Part shown: positions 1 to 12,265 of the stretch, piece after piece
How positions within the stretch are numbered: position 1 is the first letter of the stretch
Layout: the number at the start of each line of letters is the position of its first letter
Origin: Arabidopsis thaliana
Lineage: Eukaryota; Streptophyta; Magnoliopsida; Brassicales; Brassicaceae
NCBI RefSeq assembly: GCF_000001735.4
Contig: NC_003075.7
Span: 11,657,001-11,721,000, forward strand
DNA length: 64,000 nt
Direction of reading: 5' to 3'
The notes under the pieces: generated by a model
Databases searched by the model: none
What the model saw: only the letters and a program-made list of their open reading frames with translations
What the model was told of the DNA's origin: nothing
Made by a program: the position numbers and the translations under genes

Positions 1-283
1 TGATTTTGGGGCTAATGAGTAATGAGTCACTTTCATATCAAACTTGTTCATATCCATCACAAAGGCAAAAAAGGAGTAATACACTGAAAATTGGTAAAAA
101 TAAACTCACAAAAGGCAAAACCTTGGCGTAATTATTTTTAACCACAGCTATACAAAAGGCTAAAGCTCCAAATAGAGATTCTCATCTTCACCTTCTTCAT
201 CTGTTCTAGCAATCTGGAACGAGACTGGATGGTCTATTATTGATCTCTTCGTCATCGTAGAGTCGGCGGATTTTATTGCGGAT
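1..283. other. 3' flank of APR3
   Basis: AT-rich sequence downstream of the APR3 stop codon, which is read on the minus strand. It probably holds the APR3 3' UTR and part of the spacer to the next gene. No convincing coding frame was seen. Confidence 0.5.
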
Positions 284-1973
284 TTACCGAACAAGATTCA
301 AGAAAGATGTCAAAGAATCAACATCTCTCTTCTCTGATGGATACTTGATTGGTCTTGAAGAGTTCTTTGGGAACACAAGTATTGTTGGAAAGCTTCCAAG
401 CTGCAACTCCTTTTTGGCAAAGTCCTTCTGGTCACCATCAGCTCTAAACTTAGCAACCTTCACACCACTTCCTCCCAGCTTATCCGCCAATTCATCGAAT
501 GAAGCTTCCATTGCCTGACAAAACGGGCACCACGGTGCATAAAGCACAACGATCCAAGCCTCTTTCCGGTTCTCTAACTTCATCAAATTCTCAATCCCTT
601 GCCTGCTCAAGTTCACAACATTCTCGCTATTGAAGATATCCGCGACTGAGGCTGTCCCGTTGACATTAGCGGTTGCGTTTCCATTGGTATTCTCCTTGAT
701 ATTCCCTTTGTGAAGGCCACACTCTTTAGCCTTAGCATCTTCCCACCACCATCTCCCTTCTCTCTCATGCTGACCCGGCAAAACCGCTCTCGTGCATGGC
801 TCACATCCGATTGAAACATAACCCGCAGCGTGAAGCGTGTTGACAGGAACATCCATCGTCCTCAAGAAATTCCAAACATCATTCCCTTCAACATTAGCAA
901 CCGGATTCCACTTCACCAAACTACCAACTCCACCATCTAATCCTTCAAACACTGGATCAACCTGAACAACAGGAATCTCCGATCTTGTCCCGGGTGATTG
1001 ATCTTTCCTCTGACCAGTGATCCAAGCACGTAAACCCTTCAACGCACGCCTCAAAGGTCTCACCTTTCTAATACGGCAACACTCCTGGTGACCATCTTCA
1101 TAGAAAGAGAACAAACCCTTGTTCCTAACTAAAGCTTGAACCTCAACAGCATCAGGAAACATATACTCAATCCGAATACCGTAATGTTTCTCCACGGTAT
1201 CGAAGAGTCTATATGTTTCTGGATTCAATCTCCCTGTATCCAAACTGAATACCCTATAAGGTCTTCCAGTTAAATGAGCATACTCAATCAGAGCAACATC
1301 TTCAGCTCCACTGAAACCAAACAAAACAACAAATCAGCAAACTAAAGGAAAACAAAAACATTCCTTTATTGTATTCTCATGATTCAATTCATTACCTAAA
1401 GGCAATAGCAATGTCATTCCCAAACTTCTCAAGAGCTTTATCCATGATCTCAAGAGGAGAAGCATTCTCTAATCTCTTTGCTAGTTCCTCAAAGTCTTCA
1501 ACTTCCACCACATCTAGCTTCTCTGTAACCTCTGTTTTGTAATGAAGCACAAGATCATTAGCATAAACCTTAATCAAATTAACCAATGATCAATTGAAAA
1601 ATCAAACCAGAACTTACCAGAAGCAACAATGGATTCCTTTGTAATTGATTGCACATTAAGAGCTTTCACGGAGGATCTCTTCCCGGACAAACTCAGAGAA
1701 GCCGCAGAGACATTGGTACGATTCAATAACCTCAATGATCCGATTTTTGTTACTGTATTGAAGAATCAAACAAACAAATTGAATAAGATTCGACATTGAT
1801 CGAATTTGAACGAATTTAAAACCAAAACACAATGACCAATCAAGGCATTTCTAAGATTCTCCACGAATTTGGTATTGAAAATGAAATAAATTACCTTTGA
1901 GATCTGAAGAAGGGAAGCTAGAGCTTGAGATCGCAGAAGAAGAAGATGAAGAAACGTTGATTGCTAGTGCCAT
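284..1973 (-). CDS. APR3: 5'-adenylylsulfate reductase 3, chloroplastic
   Basis: Reduces adenosine 5'-phosphosulfate to sulfite with glutathione as donor, the committed step of plastid sulfate assimilation. Exons read on the minus strand: 1973-1895, 1752-1618, 1531-1396 and 1310-284, giving 458 aa, the family length. Residues 1-55 are Ser/Thr-rich and look like a transit peptide. The reductase domain follows, with the SGAEDV nucleotide-binding stretch at 117, Fe-S cluster cysteine pairs C194/C195 and C286/C289, and the catalytic ECGLH cysteine C314. A C-terminal thioredoxin-like, glutaredoxin-acting domain carries WCPFC at 377-381. All key cysteines are present. Choosing APR3 over APR1 or APR2 rests on remembered sequence and on the SKS4 neighbourhood. 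APR genes are known to be induced by sulfur starvation and by O-acetylserine, but I could not point to a specific cis-element here. Confidence 0.96.
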
Positions 1974-2081
1974 TTTCACTCCAAACCAAATCTCTCGAAA
2001 CAATGTTCTTAAGTTTTTTTTATTTTTGTGTTGTGTTTTTTCTAATTTTGTGTTCTCTTAAGATTTGTTGAGAGAAATGGG

Positions 2082-2093
2082 ATTATAAAAGAA
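2082..2093 (-). promoter_or_regulatory. Possible APR3 TATA box
   Basis: A minus-strand TTTTATAAT-type motif lies about 110 bp upstream of the APR3 start codon, the usual TATA distance when the 5' UTR is 70-80 nt. It was identified by eye only. Confidence 0.35.
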
Positions 2094-2809
2094 GCAGCTG
2101 AAATTTAGGTTCATTGAACCTAGACGTCTTTTTTTAGGTGGCGGCATTTGCTTTTCTATATATCATTGCTTGCGTCACTTTGGTCGTGTGGCAGAGAAAA
2201 CTAGTCAACTTTGGTCCAAGAATTCTTTTTTTTTCTATTAATGTAACATACACTTATCTCAAAAACATTTTACACGCTTAATTTTATTTTAGAGCTAACA
2301 AAAATAATCTAATAATAAATTAATCTAATTTGTAAAATATAAACATGGTGATATGTTTGATTATTAATTTTAGATAAATACTTTCTCGTGTATTCTTTCC
2401 TTAAAAATCCGAAAAAACGATCATATTTATAGAATTAACTAAATAAAAACAGTTGAGATTTTCTTTCACTGAGATTATTTTTCGTTTGTTACGATTCTAT
2501 CATTTAGTTTAACTTATCAATTTATCTACAAAACCTATCGATCTCTTCATTTCTTCTAGAAATTGCACGAACCGATATTTCATAAACCATATTTTACAGT
2601 CAAAATTAGTCTTGGTTGAAAAACAAATTCCGATCCTAACCACAAACACTTTTGGGTTCTGTTAAAAACAAACATAAAAAAACATCATACAAAAGTATAT
2701 CAGAAGCAAACTTGTGATCTTAAACCTTCCAAGATTTCATAAGATCAACAAACTAAATTATTCTTATTCATCAACCAAGTCTATAGTAATCATGATCTCA
2801 ACAAATCAA
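2094..2809. other. Intergenic: APR3 promoter and 3' end of the mL59-like gene
   Basis: AT-rich DNA. The part nearest APR3 should hold its promoter. The part near 2700-2809 should be the 3' UTR of the neighbouring minus-strand gene. No coding frame with recognisable homology was seen. Confidence 0.5.
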
Positions 2810-3202
2810 TTACTTGTCTTCTTTAGCTTTCTCTTCTTCCTTCATCTTCTTTTCCCACCTTCTCTTCTTATAATCAAGCAACATCTGAGGCATCTTCAAC
2901 ATAAGCTTCGCAGTGTTCTCTCTTTTCTCAGCTGAAATTCTATCACATTTATGCCCTTTCCTCTTTGTCCTCATAGCTTTCCTCTCTGGATCATAAGGCC
3001 AATCTTCTCCATTAGTCAACACTTCTTTCCTCAGCATAGCCCTCCTTCGTGCACTTATCCCTAACGGTTTCCATGCTCCCATCTCCCAATAACCCCACAC
3101 ACCTTTCGTCAACTCGGTTCTGTACTTATCGAGTTTCGCCCTCCATGGATGTTGAAACCCTGTCACTGTCTTTGCCACAGCTTCTGCAGCTTTTCCAGCC
3201 AT
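2810..3202 (-). CDS. Small basic protein, mL59-type mitochondrial ribosomal protein candidate (At4g22000-like)
   Basis: A 130-residue very basic protein. The start is taken as the ATG at 3202, just after the splice acceptor at 3209/3208. A leading ORF extension to 3229 lies inside the 5' UTR intron and is not used. The centre carries WKPLGISARRRAMLRKEV followed by a WPYDP motif, resembling the mL59 core of mitochondrial large-subunit proteins (a W/P-x-I-S-x-R-R-x-A-x-L-R-K stretch, then WPY). The C-terminus is a long Lys/Glu/Arg-rich helix. By family inference it would be an assembly or surface protein of the mitoribosome. I am sure that this is a gene and only moderately sure of its function. 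A telomere-repeat-like box in its 5' intron fits a translation-related gene. Confidence 0.75.
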   Translation of the reverse strand: MAGKAAEAVAKTVTGFQHPWRAKLDKYRTELTKGVWGYWEMGAWKPLGISARRRAMLRKEVLTNGEDWPYDPERKAMRTKRKGHKCDRISAEKRENTAKLMLKMPQMLLDYKKRRWEKKMKEEEKAKEDK

Positions 3203-3207
3203 AACTT

Positions 3208-3784
3208 CTGCATATGCCCAAAACCACAATTCTTTAAAGATGATAATATCTCATTGTAATCCAATTAGCTCACAATAAGTTAAGAAACCTATAAACTTGC
3301 TAGCTAAAAGCAGAGGAGATCAATTGAAGGAAGGTATTATATGATAGTGATGCATAGAAGCAAAAAGATACAAACTTTGAATCCAAAGAGAGATTTGGTG
3401 ATGCATAGAAGCAAAAAGATACAAACTTTGAATCCAAAGAGAGATCATAGTGAGAGTGAACTTGACACAACATTTCTTACAAATCAAACGCAGATTGGTT
3501 GAAATGTTGTTAAAAGAAGAGTCTTTGGAGACTAATTCTTGATTTACTACGCAGAAATGTGATGCAAATGGATCTAAATCCTCTAAAATTAGGGTTTGAT
3601 AAGCTCAACGCAAGGATTTAGTGACTGGGTTTCGTTAACTAAACATCATCACAATCGATTTCGATTCCAAATCTAAGCCTCTCGAGTACGGGAGCAACTA
3701 GGTTCATCAATCTCTTATAGCTTAATACGAATCTACTTAGAGATCGATACGAAACTTGGAATCGGAATGAGAGAAAGAACTTAC
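3208..3784 (-). other. 5' UTR intron of the mL59-like gene
   Basis: A clean GTAAGTTC donor (minus strand, from 3784) and a TATGCAG acceptor (ending 3208) bracket 577 bp directly before the start codon. The first exon is short and non-coding (about 3785-3850). A TTAGGGTTT (AAACCCTAA) telo-box lies at 3589-3597 inside the intron. Telo-boxes are known to be enriched near the start sites of plant translation-apparatus genes, often in leader introns. Confidence 0.65.
3347..3445. repeat. 51-bp tandem duplication
   Basis: Two copies starting GTGATGCATAGAAGC, at 3347 and 3398, with about 48 identical bases each and period 51. They lie within the 5' UTR intron of the mL59-like gene. The near identity suggests a recent duplication. 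Confidence 0.9.
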
Positions 3785-3860
3785 ATAAAATTGGAGATCG
3801 GAGACTGTGAGAGCAACTTTGAGAACGCGGCGCTGATGAAGAACGCAGACAAGGGTTGGG

Positions 3861-6428
3861 TTTTTTGGCGTTAGTAAACCCTTTTCCTATTTCTTTTTTG
3901 TTTTCTCACCCAAATTATTTGTAATTACTTAGTATAAATATTTTAAAAATCATGTATATTTCCAAATAAAATTCAGAAGACAAAAAAAGTATAAATAGTA
4001 CAGGTTACTCTCACATTCTCACTATACAATTCTAAACTAGTGTAGTATTTATATTTAATTTATACAATTCCATCTTCAAAATTTTTTTTGCTTAATTTTG
4101 ATTTTGATTTTTTAATATACAAATGCAATGTATTTACCACGCCTTAAACTTTTACTGAAATAACTTATATATACTATGCTAGATATAGCGTAAAATCATT
4201 AAATTACATATTTGAGTTTTTGAAAAAATGTAAATATATATAAATTAATAAGCTTAATTACAAATAGGACCGTCCATTGTGTATATAGTATTGTGATTGC
4301 ATAGTCTAAAGTATTATCTTAAACGAAATTGAAAAATAACCAACTTTCTTTTTTCTAGACGGGTCACGATAAATGGTTAATTTTTAATAGATCACTAATA
4401 CAGTAAATCACTGTAAATCTGATAACTTATTTCATCCATAAGTAAGTTTGTATTGCATTTGGGCTACTACAGAACCAAAGGATACATTATTAGGAATAGG
4501 TGGAGAGAGACAAAAAAAGAGTATTACTGGCCTTCATGGCCTCTTTGTGAATTGTGGCCTTATATATTAGGTAATCAATTGGCCCATTCCAAAGAATGTT
4601 TCGTTCATTCTTATACATTACTACTACATTGCTAAGTGCTAAGCCCCCCAAATAGCAAATTCTAGAATAACTTTTACATGTTTTGCCACTTTTTTATTCC
4701 GACAAATCACGATTTATCCATAGGAAAAGTTGCCAACTCACCCAAACAAACGCTAACATCCTTAGAAATTAAGCAGTTGATGATCATTACATGTGTTTTT
4801 GGTGTCATATGACGGATTCATCAAATCATGTTAGAATGATGATGTTGGAAAAGAAACACGTAAGTAGATAGCATTGATTGAGATCTAAAATTGCATTTAG
4901 TAACGAAGATCCCGTCGATTCCGTCGTAATAACTAAAGCGGTGCATGGCAATATGTATATTATTAATATTCATTGAGGAATGAGGAACTTTCCTACACGT
5001 AACGAATATACAATAATATTCCTAGTTAGTCCAAAATGTTGGATAAATGTTCATTCATGAGTTGTGAAAAAAAGAAACTAAAATAATTTCAAAAATTGTT
5101 AGTATTATTATAATTATTTTTTAACAAAATGTTTCGGTTGGTGTCATATTCTTAAAGAAAAAACCAATAATCACCATTACAACTAATTAAGCTTAAAACC
5201 CATAAATCACAAACTTTTCAAAGGACTGACTTCCTTCTACCGAAATTATCGGAACTCATTGATGACATAACCAGACTTGCTTTTGTCGAATGTACCTATG
5301 ATTACAAAACATGACACATTATACATTCACACATACATGAGTTTTGGTTATTTCCATTATGATATATAATATCACACTTCAAATAACAGACTTTTTCTTG
5401 TTTGTCTTTTTCTTCAATCTTTGCTAATGGTGCAGAATGGTACTCAAGCACGTGAAAACGCAGAAACTCGTATCATCCGCTTCATTTCCACGGTACACCC
5501 TCACCTTCATAACTCCGATCTGTGATCTCCACCGTCCAATAGCATTGACTTCAGCTCAATATTTAATCCGGCGGTCCAACTATTCAATTCAAGATTTAAC
5601 AGAAGCATGTGATTCTTACCTCCTGACAGCTCACACGCCGCGTTTCAAAACACCTTCACTTGCGGACAATACGGAGCAATGGTCGATGTACTCTTGACCC
5701 AAAGAAGGCCCAAACATCTTTAAATAAAATTAATTGTAAACTTTTTGATGAGTGAGATCTAAAAAGAGTAAAAAGACAGAGAATCTTATGATAAATTTAA
5801 TATTTGTTTTGCTATTGTATATAACCAACTATTATGACATAGTTTGCAATCCAAGGTGTTACACCGAATCGGTAAATAACTAAATACTAGCTTGCTCAAT
5901 CTAATAGCTAGAGCTAATAAGAAAAATGTATTTCGTTAGGATAAATAAAAATATCATTATGTTTACTTGAATATTTGAAAAAAAATTTGGTACATGTAAA
6001 CGAAATTTCCCAAACAATATTCTAAAGTGTGAAAGGATTTAAAAATGACGTTGACTTTAGGAAAAAGTCTCTTCAGTTTTAGTTAAAACATATTGTTAAT
6101 AATGCAAATCAAGCTCGAAATTCAACCAAAAGTTTATAAGTGTAAATTACTTGAAAATAATATAACCAAATAAATTTGATGATTTTGATAACATTCGAGG
6201 ATATATGTTACTACATTTACGTATTTTCTTAAAATTATTTCTTCAATACAAAAAAAAAAACATATTAATTACGTCGGTGCCACTGCCACTAATATTTAAG
6301 AGGGCATCATTAATAGATTCTCCATTCCAAAATCCTCTGTATATGGATCTACACCTCTCCTCAGTCTCATACTCAAATCAATAATCCAAACCCCAAAAAA
6401 AAGAAAACCAGAGAAGAGAGTTTAAAAA
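3861..6428. other. Intergenic, 2.6 kb
   Basis: Mostly AT-rich DNA between the divergent mL59-like gene and SKS4. A less AT-rich island at about 5430-5710 contains an 86-codon open frame with no recognisable motif. I do not call it a gene. The stretch before 6429 should include the SKS4 promoter and 5' UTR. Confidence 0.5.
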
Positions 6429-9400
6429 ATGAGAGGTTCTTGCAAAGTCTCTATAGTTCTTCTTCTGGTTTTAATCAATGGTGTGCTTGGAGATAACCCT
6501 TATAGATTCTTCACCTGGAAAATTACTTATGGCGACATTTATCCCCTTGGTGTTAAACAACAGGTATTTCAACTGTTTCTTCTTCTTTCTTTCTAGGTTT
6601 GTCACATTTTCTCTGTTTGTTCTCTCGAGAAATCTTGTGATAACATTATCTTGGGTTGGGTTTTGAGTACTGCAGGGAATATTGATAAATGGGCAGTTTC
6701 CTGGACCTCACATTGACGCAATCACAAATGATAATATCATTATCAGTGTTTTCAATTACTTGAAAGAGCCTTTTCTCATTTCTTGGTAAGTTCTTTCACA
6801 TATCTTTACTTTTTTTGCCGTATTATGTGTTGCCGAGAAGTTGAATATTCTTGGATAGAAAGCAATAAAGATTGAAGATTAGGATAAGATCTTAACTTTT
6901 AATTTTTGTGAATTTTGTTTTTGTTTTTTGTTGTCCAAAAGAATGCAGCTTTCGGACAAATGTGCTTTGAGTAAATCTCATCTCACACATTATCAATACT
7001 TGCATATTTATGTATTAGTCTACAAGAGAAAGAAATGATACATCTCTTCCAAAGAACAATACTTTTTCATGAATAAAACAAAAATTGAGATCGTTAACTT
7101 TTCTCGTTGATTGTAATGCTATTCAAAACGTAATATTTGCTTGTTTAATAGAAGATTTAAAGCAACTAAAGTACTTCATTAATTAACAACAATTTTATTT
7201 TGTTTGTAGTTAGCTAATAAAAAGTATAGTAAACTTATAACAATGAAAAGGTCTCAACTCAAACGAACAAAAATAGTTTTTACTCTGTAGGGATTAAGTA
7301 ACTTTTATTTTGTCATTTGGGACTTAAAATCAGAAAATCTAGCATTCTAGTGTTTCAAGTAAAATAGATTTTGTTACAAAAAAATGAAAAATAATTTTCT
7401 TGTTTTATTTCATTTGAGAATGTCAATTTCTTTTTCTCATTGAGAGCCATAAAAGCTTTTTCTTACACCCGACATGATTGGCTGTCAAACATACAATACA
7501 TAATATCATAATATAGATATGCCATAAGAAAATTAAAATATTCCACTTGATCCATCCAAACTAGTCACATGCGATGACACATGTGAGCTTTAAGTGTCAG
7601 TGGGAAACAAAAGGCAGTCATTCAAATTAACTTTTACGTCCCGGATCTATTTGAATATCCGTAGTTAACCCCATACTCTTAATTCGATCAAACATACCCC
7701 TAATCTTTAAAGACTTTTTCTTCTTAGGAACGGAGTGCAACAGAGGAAGAACTCATGGCAAGATGGAGTCGTAGGGACAACATGTCCGATTCCACCAGGC
7801 AAAAACTTCACTTATGTAATTCAAGTCAAAGATCAAATTGGTAGCTTCTACTATTTCCCTTCTCTTGCCTTCCACAAAGCCGCTGGTGCATTTGGAGCCA
7901 TCCGTGTCTGGAGTCGTCCTCGCATCCCTGTCCCGTTCTCTCCCCCTGACGGTGATTTCTGGCTTCTCGCCGGAGATTGGTACAAAACCAATCACTATGT
8001 AAGTACACTCCTTATTGCCCTAATGCCACTGACTTGAACTGCAAGAAAAGGAACGAAAGTTTTGGGGTTTTGGCAAAATCTCATTGTTTTGTTATTTTAA
8101 GGTTTTGAGACGTCTACTAGAAGCCGGAAGGAATCTACCGAATCCTGATGGAGTTCTCATCAATGGTCGCGGCTGGGGAGGCAATACCTTCACCGTTCAA
8201 CCCGGTAAGACCTATAGATTCAGAATATCAAACGTTGGGGTCGCGACTTCATTAAACTTCAGAATCCAAGGACACACGATGAAGCTCGTTGAAGTAGAAG
8301 GCTCTCACACTGTTCAAAACATCTACACTTCACTTGACATTCATTTAGGACAGTCTTACTCTGTTCTTGTGACGGCTAACCAAGCTCCTCAAGACTATTA
8401 CATCGTCATCTCCTCGAGGTTCACGCGGAAAGTCCTTACAACGACTTCGATTCTCCATTACAGTAACTCGAGAAAAGGCGTATCTGGCCCTGTTCCAAAT
8501 GGTCCTACTTTGGACATCGCATCTTCACTCTACCAAGCTCGAACTATCCGGTAAAAACATGTTTCTTGACTTACAAGTTACCGCCAAAAAAACAGGGGAT
8601 TTTCGTTGAGATTTGATTTTTTATGATGTTTGTGTATTCATGTGATAATATATAGGAGAAATCTTACAGCGAGTGGTCCGAGACCGAATCCGCAAGGCTC
8701 GTATCATTACGGTTTGATCAAACCAGGCCGTACGATCATACTCGCCAACTCAGCTCCTTGGATCAACGGCAAGCAAAGGTACGCCGTGAACGGTGCCTCG
8801 TTTGTTGCGCCTGACACACCATTGAAGCTCGCCGATTACTTCAAGATTCCCGGAGTTTTTAACCTCGGAAGCATCCCAACGAGTCCCTCTGGTGGAAACG
8901 GAGGGTATCTTCAAAGCTCTGTTATGGCCGCTAACTTTAGAGAATTCATCGAGGTTGTTTTCCAAAACTGGGAAAATTCAGTCCAGTCTTGGCACGTCTC
9001 CGGTTACTCTTTCTTCGTCGTCGGGTAAGAAGACAATTCTCTATAAACAAATCATTTCAACTAATACTAATGATGTTACTTATATGATTTTAATTTATAA
9101 AGTTTAGATCCATTAATGAACTTTGATATTAGAATTATGTTTGATGTATTTCATATTTTCTTGGATAACAGTATGGATGGAGGACAATGGACTCCCGGAA
9201 GCCGAGCAAAGTACAACCTGCGGGACGCGGTTTCACGGTCCACCGTTCAAGTATATCCGAGGGCATGGACAGCGATCTACATAGCGTTGGATAATGTTGG
9301 GATGTGGAACATAAGGTCGGAGAATTGGGCAAGACAGTATTTGGGGCAACAATTCTATCTTCGAGTTTACACTTCCTCTACTTCGTACCGAGATGAATAT

Positions 9401-9463
9401 CCACCACCAAAGAACGCTCTTATGTGCGGACGAGCTAAAGGCCGCCACACTAGGCCATTCTAA
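6429..9463 (+). CDS. SKS4: SKU5-similar multicopper-oxidase-like protein SKS4
   Basis: Exons 6429-6563, 6676-6785, 7728-7998, 8102-8550, 8656-9024 and 9172-9463 give 541 aa, the expected SKS length. An N-terminal signal peptide (about residues 1-22, ending near VLG) is followed by three cupredoxin-like domains. Recognisable SKS motifs are FTWKITYGDIYPLGVKQQ near the N-terminus, GDWYKTNHY around 165, and HVSGYSFFVVG near 440. SKS proteins belong to the multicopper oxidase family but lack most copper-binding histidines. Here too the canonical HCH triads are missing (for example EPFLISWNGVQQR where active oxidases have HWHG). The likely place of action is the extracellular matrix, in cell expansion, although its substrate is unknown. 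No GPI-anchor tail is visible, unlike SKU5. Intron 2 is unusually long (942 bp). Confidence 0.95.
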
Positions 9464-12181
9464 AAGGGATATTGGACGCAACGGCTCAACTGTTTTTTTT
9501 TTCTTTGTTTTTTTAGATTGAATGATTTGAAATGTTTAGTATTGTCACGAGAGGGTGGCAAAGAGATGTGAGCTTCGTGGATTTATTCACTACGGCACAA
9601 AAATTAGGAACAAGAAAAATTTGGAGCTTGACTTGAGCTTTCAACTTAGTTTTTATGACGAAATCAAATGTTGTGTTCTTATTTTAAATAATCAAATTAT
9701 TTTGTTTTACTAGCCATCAGTGGATCTATAATTTTCATTCACTATATTACCTGCAAAGTTTGAGATTAGCTAGTTAAAAATAAATAATATTCTTGAAACT
9801 CGTCAAAAATGGAGAAAAATGAAGTAAAAGGTAATTGGGACTTCTAATTAGGAAATTTTGTTGTATACCATTTATTTATCATTCAACTGTTTACAAACGA
9901 ATAATTTGTTATCTTATATGTTATCATAATGTTGACGTATAAATAATCTTTTTTTTGTTGTTGTTAAACTTGACGTATAAATTATCAAATAAACTTTATA
10001 CCTTGAATTAGAATTCCAAACTCGCAATTTTTTAAAAATAAATTTGACAGTACACAAAGCAATAACATTTTACCGTCAGTTTCTTAGGGGTCGTCAAGAT
10101 TGGTCCGCCTTGTTTTTAGGGGTCAAGATTGGTCGCGATTATAAGCCAGATACATTTACTAAATGAAAAATTTGGAATGCCCCCAAAATGTAAGACCAAG
10201 AATACTTGCATTGAAAAATTGACGTAGCTAAAGTCGCTAGACGATCTAAAACGCAGTAAAACAAAATGTTGCATATTTAGTCGTGCGTTCACACATAGTA
10301 TTAACTTTATTCCATAGTTCTGAAGCTGCTTCCACTGAAACTATTGAGTACCAATCTAAGACTAGACTTCTCCCATCTACTACTTTCTTCAACGCTAAAC
10401 CCCAAAATCCTTATACGTATCTTCGAAGATCGTACAATGTCCTCCATACAGACCATACTCATCCAAAGCTACATGTGCATATATATTTAGAAATGTTAAT
10501 TTGTTTTGCAGTGTTCCTTCCACTAATTGTTAGCATATTAATGTCAAGGTTTTGACCTGGACTGTTTAGATACTTATTGAACATTGGTATCACCATATTT
10601 CTAACATGTTTTTTTTTTAATTGGAAGCTTATCAAATTTTAGAGTCATTTAATTTGTTTGAGTTTCAAACCAATTTCCACAAGCGACCTATCAATAAAAA
10701 TATTTTAAACGGGTCGTATAAGTATGAGTAAGTGGAGTTGTTAATTTTCCTCGAGAATATGATATTTACTGATGAATCAGAATGACGACGAGAGGAATGG
10801 AATCAACATGAACTAATGACTAGTCGTTGAATTGAAGTAAGAAATGATTAGAAGAAGAAAAAGAACAGGAAAAACTAATAGTTGATAAAATGCTGTCAAA
10901 ACAAAAAAAATATATATACGAGGATAAGATTTTGCTAAGTCATTGGCACTCAGCTGTATCTTTGAATTTTCTTTAGGAGACCACATACGAAGTTATGAAC
11001 TACACCTATCTACAAAATATCGAACACCAAATCCATTTGTGATTTGTCCCATGGTTTCTCTAAGAATAAATTATTTCTTATGAGATATATATACGAATGT
11101 AAATGTATAGGTCAGAGATCTTCATATCATGTTAATATGTTATCACACCAAATCAAAGATGTTGCTATAGCTTATCTATTTATTATCCAAACTGTGTCTC
11201 CAACCTAAAAGGCAAAAACTAGACTAATAAAACTTTAACTAACAGTTGAAAAAAACACACCTTAAACTAATATATTTTTGGTCGAATCTATAAGTTAGTA
11301 ATGGTCTTCATAATTAAACAAAACTCTCTTGTTTCGTGTTGTTTTTTTGTTTTTTTTTTTTGTTCATGGGATATGTTGCTTTCCGTTTCCTTTATGTGGA
11401 AAGTAACATTTTTTTCTTTCTTCCTCGTGTTTGAAAAATTCATACTATCTTATAACTTTCTTAAAAAAATATGTGCAGCCACTCAAACGCTACAATGTGT
11501 AATATTTACAGCTAAAATAATCTAATCGATCGGCTATACCAAACAAATAGTTATATATCATACAACGGGATTATCTTTCCGGAGGAGGCTAGAAATTTCA
11601 ATGCTTTATCTGAAAACAGTGGCAGATCCAATACCGTGAAATAATATAATAATTAGACGTTTTGATTAGTGATAACTTACCGAGCCAGGTTGACAATTTC
11701 TTAATTATATATACGTATATGAGCATTAGTACTAGTTTTGATGACTAATTCAAAGGTATCATTAACCGGAAAATTCTATCGTTAATAAGCGATTGATAAA
11801 TTGATAACACAAAAATATTCTACAATTTCAAATTTTTAGCGATAGAAACATATGGTATAACGTAAAGATAATTTGAAATTACCAAATTGTCACGTACACA
11901 ATTATCGTTACCAAATTTTATTTTATTTTGTCTTTTAGTGTGGTTGTCTACCCAATCAGTTGACTTTGTAGAACTTTTGCATTGACTTAAATTAGAACTC
12001 TTTTCTCAATTCTCAAAAAATATTTTTAAATACAAAATTTCGCGCCTAATAATAATAGGTCACGTACCTAAGTACCTTGGAAACTCAAGTCTACATGTAT
12101 GTATGGACCACACTGGTCTGACTATTGAACTAATAACTTTTTTTTTAGTCAAAATAATCGATATTCCACTTCGATTGGTGC
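9464..12181. other. Intergenic, 2.7 kb
   Basis: Holds the SKS4 3' UTR, a block duplicated at 24465-25420 (listed separately) and very AT-rich sequence. The segment around 10240-10550 is absent from the other copy of the block and holds a meaningless 90-codon frame. No gene was recognised. Confidence 0.5.
9600..10880. repeat. Dispersed duplicated block, copy 1
   Basis: Shares long stretches, in the same orientation and order, with 24465-25420. Examples are GACGAAATCAAATGTTGTG, TTACTAGCCATCAGTG, TTAGGGGTCGTCAAGATTGG and AATGTAAGACCAAGAATACT, then ACGACCTATCAATAAA and AGAAGAAAAAGAACAGGAAA near the end. Indels separate the copies. It is non-coding and I found no transposon termini. It could be a segmental duplication or an unrecognised non-autonomous element. 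Confidence 0.8.
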
Positions 12182-12189
12182 TATAAATA
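12182..12189 (+). promoter_or_regulatory. TATA box of the glycine-rich protein gene
   Basis: A TATAAATA motif lies 77 bp upstream of the predicted start codon at 12266. This fits a short leader with transcription starting near 12215. Confidence 0.6.
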
Positions 12190-12265
12190 GAGAGCAGAAC
12201 CAAGCAGAAAAGGAATCAAACCAAAGCAGTTTTCTAGTTCTTTGAAAACCAAAAAGAGTACTTCA

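Noticed and set aside
5437-5697. 86-codon frame in a less AT-rich island upstream of SKS4
   Set aside because: No motif, signal peptide or splice context was seen, and it has no recognisable relative. It is insufficient to call a gene, although a non-coding transcript cannot be excluded.
7753-9481. Minus-strand frames in the SKS4 gene
   Set aside because: They are antisense to well-supported SKS4 exons and have no independent evidence.
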